Assembly: GCF_009363155.1 (NCBI RefSeq)
Contig: NZ_CP045302.1
Span: forward strand, 4,603,194 to 4,667,193
Source: Azotobacter salinestris
GTDB taxonomy: Bacteria; Pseudomonadota; Gammaproteobacteria; Pseudomonadales; Pseudomonadaceae
Direction of reading: 5' to 3'
DNA: 64,000 bases
Within the stretch, counting starts at the first letter, position 1. Every line of letters begins with the position of its first letter. This document shows, one piece after another, positions 57,632 through 64,000 of this stretch. The notes below the pieces were generated by a model that was not told where the DNA came from, did not search any database, and worked only from the letters and a program-made list of their open reading frames with translations. The position numbers and the translations under genes are program-made.

Positions 57632-58810
57632 ATGATCACGGATTCGGTATCCATCGTGGCCAGCGGCCACACCCGTTTCGGCAGGCTGGAAGGCCGCACG
57701 CTCGAGGACCTGATCGTCGAGGCGACGCGCGAGGCGCTGGAAGAGGCCGCGGTGGACGCGGCGGAGATCGATGCGGTGTTCCTCGGCCATTTCAATTCGG
57801 GAATGGTGGCGGATGGCTTCCCGGCCTCGCTGGCGCTGCAGGCGGACCCGGCGCTGCGCTTCAAGCCGGCCAGCCGTTGCGAAAACGCCTGCGCCTCGGG
57901 TTCCGCGGCGATCCGGGCCGGGATCTGCGCGATCCGCTCGGGCGCTGCCGAACTGGTACTGGTGGTCGGTGCGGAAAAGATGACCTCCAACTCCACCAGC
58001 GTCGTCACCCGTGCCCTGGCTGGCGCCGGCTACCAGAATGATCCGCAGGAGGCCGCCTTGAGCTTCCCGCAGCAGTTCGGCATGGCCGCCCGGCAATATG
58101 GAGAGCGCTACCGGGATCCGCTGGGAGCGATGGCAGCCATAGCGGTTAAGAACCATGGCAATGCCATGAGCAACCCGCTGGCGCAGATGCACAGGGAGAT
58201 GAGCCTCGAACACTGCAACACGGTGTCCGAGAGCAACCCGCTGATCGCGCCGCCACTGCGCCTGACCGATTGTTCGCTGATCTCCGACGGCGCTGCGGCA
58301 ATCGTGCTGGCCTCGACGAAGCGGGCCAGGCAGTTCCGCCGCAGCGTGGCCATCCGCGCCATGGCTCAGGTCAACGACTTCCTGCCCCTCTCGAGGCGGG
58401 ACTTCCTGGCCTTCGAAGGTCCGCAGCGGGCGATCCGATCCGCCCTGGAGCATGCCGGTGTGACCCTTGCCGACCTGCACTTCGCCGAGGTGCATGACTG
58501 CTTCACCATCGCCGAGCTGATGATCTACGAAGCCATGGGGCTGGCACCGAAAGGCGAGGGATTCCGCGCGCTGGAGGATGGCACGGTACTGGCCGACGGG
58601 CGTCTGCCGGTGAACCTCTCCGGAGGCCTCAAGGCCAAGGGCCATCCGGTGGGCGCGACCGGGGTGTCGATGCACGCCATGGCGTTCCGCCAGCTCACCG
58701 GCAAGCCCATGGGCATCGCCCTGCAGCAGCCAGAGTTCGGCCTGGTGTTCAACATGGGCGGCATGGCGGTGGCGAATTACGCCAGCGTGCTGCAAGCGGA
58801 GAGGGCCTGA
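57632..58810 (+). CDS. Thiolase family protein (SCP2/acetyl-CoA acetyltransferase type)
   Basis: 392 aa from ATG 57632; upstream AGAGGCAATTCAA gives a weak site. Catalytic Cys87 in C-E-N-A-C-A-S-G-S, H-D-C-F of V-H-D-C-F-T-I-A-E, and G-H-P of A-K-G-H-P-V-G-A-T-G. H-D-C-F in place of the N-E-A-F of classical thiolases marks the SCP-x/nonspecific lipid thiolase group. Cleaves or condenses acyl-CoA; substrate unknown. 2 nt from the ligase gene. Confidence 0.88.
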   Translation: MITDSVSIVASGHTRFGRLEGRTLEDLIVEATREALEEAAVDAAEIDAVFLGHFNSGMVADGFPASLALQADPALRFKPASRCENACASGSAAIRAGICAIRSGAAELVLVVGAEKMTSNSTSVVTRALAGAGYQNDPQEAALSFPQQFGMAARQYGERYRDPLGAMAAIAVKNHGNAMSNPLAQMHREMSLEHCNTVSESNPLIAPPLRLTDCSLISDGAAAIVLASTKRARQFRRSVAIRAMAQVNDFLPLSRRDFLAFEGPQRAIRSALEHAGVTLADLHFAEVHDCFTIAELMIYEAMGLAPKGEGFRALEDGTVLADGRLPVNLSGGLKAKGHPVGATGVSMHAMAFRQLTGKPMGIALQQPEFGLVFNMGGMAVANYASVLQAERA

Positions 58811-58812
58811 CC

Positions 58813-60327
58813 ATGAACCTCGCCAACTGGCTGAACGATGCCGCGCGCCGCTGGCCCGAGCGGCCGGCCCTGTACGAAGGCGAGCGGCCGGTCGCGAACT
58901 ACCGGACGTTCGCGGCCAGCGCCGGCGCGCTGGCAACGGCGCTGCGCGATGACTACGACATCGCGCCGGGAGAGCACGTCGCGCTGTTCATGAAGAACTG
59001 CTGCGAGTACCTGGAGCTGCTCTACGCCATCTGGTGGGCCGGCGCGGTAGCGGTACCGATCAACTGCAAGCTGCATCGCAGCGAGGCTGCCTGGATCGCC
59101 GACGACGCTCAGGCCCGGCTGATCTTCACCGACGACGGAAGCCTGTTCGCCGAGGGCGAACTGCCCGCGCAATGCCGGGAGTTGGCCGGCCGCGGAAGCA
59201 CGATCGAGCGACTTAAGCAGGCCGCCCCTCTATGGGCAGGTCCCACCCGGCGCAGCCCGGACGACCTCGCCTGGCTGTTCTATACCTCCGGCACCACGGG
59301 GCGCTCCAAGGGGGTGATGCTTTCCCACGGCAACCTGACGGCGATGTCCCTCTGCTATCCGGTCGATGTCGATCCAGTCAGCGCGGACGACGCTTGCGTC
59401 TATGCCGCGCCCATGTCCCATGGGGCGGGGTTGTACAACTTCATCCATGTTCGCTGCGGAGCCCGGCACGTGATTCCCGCCTCACGCGGCTTCGATGCCG
59501 CCGAGCTGTTCGGGCTGGCCAGGAGGCTGGGGCAACTGACCCTGTTCGCGGCACCGACCATGGTCAAGCGCATGGTCGAAGAGGCACGGCGCCAGGGTTA
59601 TGACGGCGACGGCATCAAGTCCATCGTCTACGGCGGCGCACCCATGTATCTGGCCGATCTGCAGGAGGCGGTGGCGACCTTCGGCCCGCGGCTGATCCAG
59701 ATCTACGGCCAGGGCGAAAGTCCGATGACGATCACGGCGCTCTCTCGCGAGCTGATCGCCGACCGAGCCCGGTCGGATTGGCAGCGGCTGGCGTTCTCGG
59801 TCGGCTATGCGCAGTCGTGCGTCGAGGTCTGCGTGGTGGATGGATCGCGTCATCCACTGCCACCAGGCCAGCCCGGCGAGGTTGTCGTGCGCGGTCCCAG
59901 CGTAATGCAGGGCTATTGGCGCAACGAGGCGGCAACCGGTGCGACTCTGGTGGACGGCTGGTTATATACCGGCGACATCGGTTACCTGGACCAGGATGGA
60001 TTGCTGACTCTCACCGACCGCTCCAAGGACGTGATCATCTCCGGGGGCAGCAATATCTATCCCCGCGAAGTGGAGGAGGTGCTGGCGCTGCATCCGGCGA
60101 TCTCCGAAGTTTCGGTGGTCGGCGAGCCGGATCCCGACTGGGGAGAACGCGTGGTGGCCTTCGTCGTCCTTCGTCCGGGCGAGCAGGCGAGCGCGCAGGC
60201 TCTCAACGCCTGGTTCATCGAGCGCATGGCATCGTTCAAGAAGCCCAAACGCTACCTGTTCAGCCAGGAGCTGCCGAAGAACAGCTACGGCAAGACTCTC
60301 AAGAGCGAACTGCGCCGCTGCCTATGA
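58813..60327 (+). CDS. Acyl-CoA synthetase (AMP-forming)
   Basis: 504 aa. ANL superfamily: A3 Y-T-S-G-T-T-G-R-S-K-G-V, A5 Y-G-Q-G-E, A7 Y-T-G-D-I-G-Y-L-D, A8 D-R-S-K-D-V-I-I-S-G-G-x-N-I-Y-P-R-E-V, A10 lysine in Y-G-K-T-L-K. All intact. Activates a carboxylic acid, probably the substrate of the adjacent thiolase. Convergent with guaD, overlapping its end by 6 nt. Confidence 0.9.
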   Translation: MNLANWLNDAARRWPERPALYEGERPVANYRTFAASAGALATALRDDYDIAPGEHVALFMKNCCEYLELLYAIWWAGAVAVPINCKLHRSEAAWIADDAQARLIFTDDGSLFAEGELPAQCRELAGRGSTIERLKQAAPLWAGPTRRSPDDLAWLFYTSGTTGRSKGVMLSHGNLTAMSLCYPVDVDPVSADDACVYAAPMSHGAGLYNFIHVRCGARHVIPASRGFDAAELFGLARRLGQLTLFAAPTMVKRMVEEARRQGYDGDGIKSIVYGGAPMYLADLQEAVATFGPRLIQIYGQGESPMTITALSRELIADRARSDWQRLAFSVGYAQSCVEVCVVDGSRHPLPPGQPGEVVVRGPSVMQGYWRNEAATGATLVDGWLYTGDIGYLDQDGLLTLTDRSKDVIISGGSNIYPREVEEVLALHPAISEVSVVGEPDPDWGERVVAFVVLRPGEQASAQALNAWFIERMASFKKPKRYLFSQELPKNSYGKTLKSELRRCL

Positions 60328-61620
60328 CCCGCGCCGATGCACCGAACGCCCGGCAGCGAAGGTTTCCCGCACCGCCCGGTCGTCGCCAAGGATCATCAGG
60401 GCGAAGAGTTTTTCCTCGAGGCTGCGCGCCTGTTCCAGGCGGCGGGCGAGCAGCGGCGTGGCCTTGTAGTCCAGCACCACGAAATCGGCGTCCTTGCCCG
60501 GTTGCAGGTTGCCGATCTGTTCGTCCAGATAAAGCGCCCGGGCGCCGCCGAGGGTGGCCAGGTACAGGGCCTTGAACGGATCGAGCTGCTGCCCCTGCAG
60601 CTGCAGCACCTTGTAGGCCTCGTTGAGGCTCTGCAGTTGGGAGAAGCTGGTGCCGCCGCCGACGTCCGTGCCCAGGCCGACGCGCACGCCGTGCCCTTCC
60701 AGCCTGGCCAGGTCGAACAGGCCGCTGCCGAGGAACAGGTTGGAGGTCGGGCAGAAAGCCACCGCCGAGCCGCTCGCGCCGAGGCGCCAGCACTCGTCGT
60801 CGCAGAGATGGATGCCGTGGGCGAACACCGAGCGGGCGCCGAGCAGGCGGTGGTGGTCGTAGACGTCCAGGTAGTGCTTGCGCTCGGGGAACAGCTCCTT
60901 CACCCACTCGATCTCCGCGCGGTTCTCGGACAGGTGGGTGTGCAGGTAGAGCCCGGGGTATTCGCGCAGCAGCCGGCCGGCCAGCTCGAGCTGCTCGGGC
61001 GTGCTGGTCGGCGCGAAGCGCGGGGTGACGGCATAGTGCAGGCGGCCCTTGCCGTGCCAGCGCTCGATCAGCGTCTTGCTCTCGTCGTAGCCGGAGGCGG
61101 CGTCGTCGCGCAGGTCGTCCGGGGCATTGCGGTCCATCAGCACCTTGCCGGCGATCATCCGCAGGTCGAGTCGACTCGCCTCCTCGAAGAAGGCATCCAC
61201 CGACTGCGGATGCACGGTGGCGAACACCAGCGCGGTGGTGGTGCCGTTGCGCAGAAGCTCGGCGAGGAACAGGCGCGCCTGGGCGCGGGCATGCGCCGGG
61301 TCGGCGAAGCGCGCCTCGGCGGGGAAGGTGTAGGTTTCCAGCCACTCCAGCAACTGGGTGCCGTAGGAGGCGATCACGTCCAGCTGCGGGTAGTGGATGT
61401 GGGTGTCGACGAAGCCGGGAAGGATCAGCGCGTCATGGTACTCGACCACTTCGACCCCGGCCGGCAAGGTCGGCAGCAGGCTGGCGGCGTCGCCGATCTG
61501 CGCCACCTTGCCGTCCTCGACCAGCAGCAGGCCATCCTCGAAATACTGGCAGGAACGCTCGATGCCGACCACGCGGGGATCGGCGAGGCAGTGGAGCAGG
61601 GCGGCGCGGTAGGCGTGCAT
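60322..61620 (-). CDS. guaD: Guanine deaminase
   Basis: 432 aa from ATG 61620, with AAGGACC upstream; the earlier ATG at 61635 is less likely. Amidohydrolase metal motifs: H-I-H-Y-P-Q, L-H-T-H-L-S-E-N, H-G-I-H-L, G-T-D-V-G-G-G. Turns guanine into xanthine, substrate of the adjacent xanthine dehydrogenase. Placed with xdhC and xdhB on -. Confidence 0.95.
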   Translation of the reverse strand: MHAYRAALLHCLADPRVVGIERSCQYFEDGLLLVEDGKVAQIGDAASLLPTLPAGVEVVEYHDALILPGFVDTHIHYPQLDVIASYGTQLLEWLETYTFPAEARFADPAHARAQARLFLAELLRNGTTTALVFATVHPQSVDAFFEEASRLDLRMIAGKVLMDRNAPDDLRDDAASGYDESKTLIERWHGKGRLHYAVTPRFAPTSTPEQLELAGRLLREYPGLYLHTHLSENRAEIEWVKELFPERKHYLDVYDHHRLLGARSVFAHGIHLCDDECWRLGASGSAVAFCPTSNLFLGSGLFDLARLEGHGVRVGLGTDVGGGTSFSQLQSLNEAYKVLQLQGQQLDPFKALYLATLGGARALYLDEQIGNLQPGKDADFVVLDYKATPLLARRLEQARSLEEKLFALMILGDDRAVRETFAAGRSVHRRGS

Positions 61621-61686
61621 CGGACGGTCCTTCATGTGTTGAGTCGGTCCCGACAAGGTAGGAGCCAGCTGGCTGGCGATCAGTTT

Positions 61687-61748
61687 GTAGGGTGGACAAC
61701 GCCGCAGGCTTGTCTGCCATGGTGAATGGCTTCGGCCATCCACCCTAC
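61687..61748. repeat. REP-like element between xdhC and guaD
   Basis: GTAGGGTGGACAACG... ending CCACCCTAC: terminal 9 bp are inverted repeats. Shares GTAGGGTGGACAACGC with the element at 62611. Such GTAGGGTGG REP elements are common in Pseudomonas genomes. Confidence 0.75.
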
Positions 61749-61754
61749 AGACTT

Positions 61755-62597
61755 TCAGGCCGGGCTGCGTCGCGAGGCTGGCAGCAGTCTGGCGATGCGC
61801 TCGCCGCCCTGGCTTTCCTCTCCGAAACGGGCGTTGTAGGTGGCGATCACCTCGCCGGCGATGGAGATGGCGATTTCCAGCGGCAGCTTGCCCTTCACCT
61901 CGGGCAGGCCCATCGGGCAGCGCATGCGCTGCACCACTTCGGCGGCCAGGCCGCGTTCGTGCAGGCGGTGCTCGAAGCGGGCGCGCTTGCTCTTCGAGCC
62001 GATCAGCCCGAAATAGGCGAAGTCGTTGCGTTTGAGGATGGCCTCGGCGAGCTGCAGGTCGAGCTGGTGATCGTGGGTCATGACGATGAAGTAGCTGCCG
62101 GCGGGCATCCGCTCGACCTCCACGAGCACCTCGTCGTTCACCACCTGTTCCACCCCGGCCGGTACGGGGTCGGGGAATTCCTGCGCGCGCGCGTCGATCC
62201 AGCGCAGCCGGCACGGCAGGCCGGCGAGCAGCGGCGCCAGGGCGCGGCCGACGTGGCCGGCGCCGAACAGGGCGATACGCGCCTGCGGCTGGCCCAGCGG
62301 TTCGAACAGCAGCACGGTGGCGCCGCCGCAGCACTGGCCGAGGCTGGCGCCGAGGGCGAAGCGCTCCAGGCGCGCGGCCTGGCTGCGGCTCTCCAGCATC
62401 TCGCGGGCGATCTGCAGGGCCTTGAATTCCAGGTGGCCGCCGCCGATGGTGTCGTGCAGCCGCTCGCGCTCGACCACCATCTTCGCCCCGGCATTGCGCG
62501 GCGTGGAGCCCTGCTCCTCGACGATGGTCACCAGCACGCAGGGTTCGCCGCGTTGCTTGAGGTCGGCGAGGGCGTCGATCCAGCTCATGTTGCTCAT
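61755..62597 (-). CDS. xdhC: Xanthine dehydrogenase accessory protein XdhC
   Basis: 280 aa from ATG 62597 (AAGGACC upstream). Has the S-T-P-R-N-A-G-A-K-M, G-G-G-H-L-E-F-K-A and G-Q-C-C-G-G region (conserved CC) and a Rossmann I-A-L-F-G-A-G-H-V-G. It inserts sulfurated molybdenum cofactor into XdhB. It lies between two REP-like elements. Confidence 0.92.
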   Translation of the reverse strand: MSNMSWIDALADLKQRGEPCVLVTIVEEQGSTPRNAGAKMVVERERLHDTIGGGHLEFKALQIAREMLESRSQAARLERFALGASLGQCCGGATVLLFEPLGQPQARIALFGAGHVGRALAPLLAGLPCRLRWIDARAQEFPDPVPAGVEQVVNDEVLVEVERMPAGSYFIVMTHDHQLDLQLAEAILKRNDFAYFGLIGSKSKRARFEHRLHERGLAAEVVQRMRCPMGLPEVKGKLPLEIAISIAGEVIATYNARFGEESQGGERIARLLPASRRSPA

Positions 62598-62610
62598 GGT
62601 TTGGTCCTTG

Positions 62611-62694
62611 GTAGGGTGGACAACGCTTTGCTTGTCCACCTTGAGCCCCCGAAGATGGATACGGTGGAAAACGCTTCGCGGTTTTCCACCCTAC
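62611..62694. repeat. REP-like double element between xdhB and xdhC
   Basis: GTAGGGTGGACAACGC at 62611 and CCACCCTAC at its far end. Within it are GTGGAC...GTCCAC and GTGGAAAAC...GTTTTCCAC hairpins. The stop codon of xdhB (TAG, 62693-62691) falls inside the right terminal repeat. Confidence 0.75.
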
Positions 62695-64000
62695 GTTGAT
62701 TCGCCCGTGTGCTCGTGCACCGCACCTTGGGGCTGCTGCAGCCTTTTCATCTGCTCCACGCCCCAGAGCACCCGCTCCGGGGTCGCCGGGGCGTCGATGG
62801 CCGGCTGCAGGCGGTAGTCGGCGAGGCTGGCCACGGCGTCCTTGATCGCGCACCACACGGAGATGCCGAGCATGAACGGCGGCTCGCCGACGGCCTTGGA
62901 GTGGAACACCGTGTCCTCCGGGTTGCGGCGGTTCTCCACCAGCTTGACCCGCAGATCGGCCGGCACATCGGCGACCGTGGGGATCTTGTAGCTGGCCGGC
63001 CCGGCGGTGAGCAGGCGGCCCTTGTCGTCCCAGACCAGCTCCTCGCTGGTCAGCCAGCCCATGCCCTGGACGAAGCCGCCCTCGACCTGGCCGATGTCGA
63101 TGGCCGGGTTCAGCGAGGCGCCGACGTCGTGGAGGATGTCGGCGCGCAGCAGGCGGTACTCGCCGGTCAGGGTGTCGACCAGCACCTCGGCGCAGGCCAT
63201 GCCGAAGGCGTAGTAGTAGAACGGCCGGCCGCGCGCCTGGGCGCGGTCGTAGTAGATCTTCGGCGTACGGTAGAAGCCGGTGCTGGAGAGCGACACCTGG
63301 CCGACGTAGGCCGCCTGGATCAGCTCCTCGAAGCTCAGGTAGCGGTCGCGGATGCGCACCTGGCCGTTCCTGAACTGCACATCTTCCTCGCCGACCTGCC
63401 AGTGCCGGGCGGCGAATTCGACCAGGCGCTGCTTGATGGTCTGCGCAGCTTCCTTGGCCGCCTTGCCGTTCAGATCGGCGCCGCTGGAGGCGGCGGTGGG
63501 CGAGGTGTTGGGCACCTTGCCGGTGTTCGTCGGGCTGATCTGGATGCGCGCGATGTCCACCTGGAACACCTCGGCGACTACCTGGGCAACCTTGGTGTTG
63601 AGGCCCTGGCCCATCTCGGTTCCGCCGTGGTTGAGGTGGATGCTGCCGTCGGTGTAGACGTGCACCAGTGCGCCGGCCTGGTTGAGGAAGCTCGACGTGA
63701 AGCTGATGCCGAACTTCACCGGAGTCAGCGCCAGGCCCTTCTTCAGCACCGGGCTCTGCGCGTTGAAGGCGCGGATTTCCTCGCGGCGTGCGGCGTAGTC
63801 GCAGCTTGCTTCCAGCTCGGCGGTCATCTCCTCGAGCAGGTTGTGTTCCACCGTCTGGTGGTAGTGGGTGACGTTGCGCTCGCTCTTGCCGTAGTAGTTG
63901 AGCTTGCGCACCGCGAGCGGGTCCTTGCCGAGCCGGCGGGCGATGGCGTCCATGATCTCCTCGATGGCGAGCATCCCCTGCGGGCCGCCGAAGCCGCGAA
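62691..64000 (-). CDS. xdhB: Xanthine dehydrogenase molybdopterin-binding subunit, C-terminal part (partial)
   Basis: Frame runs off the right edge; visible ~436 residues include R-G-F-G-G-P-Q-G-M (Mo-site loop), H-L-N-H-G-G-T-E-M-G-Q-G-L-N-T-K, S-S-G-A-D-L-N-G-K-A and catalytic Glu in V-G-E-P-P-F-M-L. This is the large subunit that oxidises hypoxanthine and xanthine to urate. The C-terminal residues (H-E-H-T-G-E-S-T) reach into the REP element that provides its stop. Confidence 0.95.
   Translation of the reverse strand, partial: RGFGGPQGMLAIEEIMDAIARRLGKDPLAVRKLNYYGKSERNVTHYHQTVEHNLLEEMTAELEASCDYAARREEIRAFNAQSPVLKKGLALTPVKFGISFTSSFLNQAGALVHVYTDGSIHLNHGGTEMGQGLNTKVAQVVAEVFQVDIARIQISPTNTGKVPNTSPTAASSGADLNGKAAKEAAQTIKQRLVEFAARHWQVGEEDVQFRNGQVRIRDRYLSFEELIQAAYVGQVSLSSTGFYRTPKIYYDRAQARGRPFYYYAFGMACAEVLVDTLTGEYRLLRADILHDVGASLNPAIDIGQVEGGFVQGMGWLTSEELVWDDKGRLLTAGPASYKIPTVADVPADLRVKLVENRRNPEDTVFHSKAVGEPPFMLGISVWCAIKDAVASLADYRLQPAIDAPATPERVLWGVEQMKRLQQPQGAVHEHTGEST

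Noticed and set aside
60337-61725. 462-codon plus-strand frame over guaD
   Set aside because: Antisense of guanine deaminase, no motifs.

Overview
This is a GC-rich gammaproteobacterial chromosome segment. Gene content points to the Pseudomonadaceae, most likely Azotobacter or a close Pseudomonas: Pseudomonas-type two-domain Pta, AcxABC acetone carboxylase with a sigma-54 activator, PuuD-type urate oxidation, mmsB, REP-like GTAGGGTGG elements and a prophage carrying an alginate lyase. The genus call is inference; no rRNA or other marker is present.

Bases 1-19083 are the right-hand half of a prophage of a contractile-tailed (myovirus) type. All genes are on + and mostly overlap by 1-14 nt. 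The order is: head decoration protein (partial), major capsid protein, neck and connector proteins, a beta-helix tailspike, an SGNH-esterase fibre, sheath, tube, tail chaperone with a second-frame product, tape measure, baseplate, tail fibre, endolysin, holin and a PL7-type alginate lyase. The prophage ends in a 48-bp 3' fragment of tRNA-Pro(GGG) followed by the tRNA's own terminator. That reads as the attR junction, so the integrase and intact tRNA should lie to the left, outside the window.

Bases 19084-28750 are a patchy region: a YodC-like small protein, a decayed IS5-type transposase end, ackA-pta, an orphan Mu Gam homologue, an exported TPR protein, 1.7 kb with no convincing gene, and a low-complexity Gly/Gln repeat protein behind a sigma-S-like promoter.

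Bases 29176-36603 hold the acetone carboxylase operon acxABC, with a well-spaced -24/-12 promoter, and its sigma-54 activator gene. Next comes a phospho-signalling trio: PP2C phosphatase, membrane Ser/Thr kinase (3' frameshift) and membrane FHA protein.

Bases 40500-44809 are the most notable locus: rhodanese, EpsC/CysE serine acetyltransferase, a Family 2A (SrpI-like) encapsulin shell and a SufS-type cysteine desulfurase with a ~181-residue Pro/Ala/Gly-rich N-terminal extension, closed by a strong terminator. Together these look like a protein nanocompartment for cysteine-derived sulfur.

Then follow copA with a CueR-type promoter, a glycine-zipper protein, and a valine-catabolism remnant (3-hydroxyisobutyryl-CoA hydrolase, mmsB and a collapsed mmsA next to an intact IS630 element). 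From 51849 to the end runs a purine-degradation cluster (puuD, allA, alc, uraD, puuE, uraH, guaD, xdhC, xdhB), interrupted at 56.5-60.3 kb by an unrelated PAS-LuxR regulator, thiolase and acyl-CoA synthetase module. XdhB runs off the right edge.
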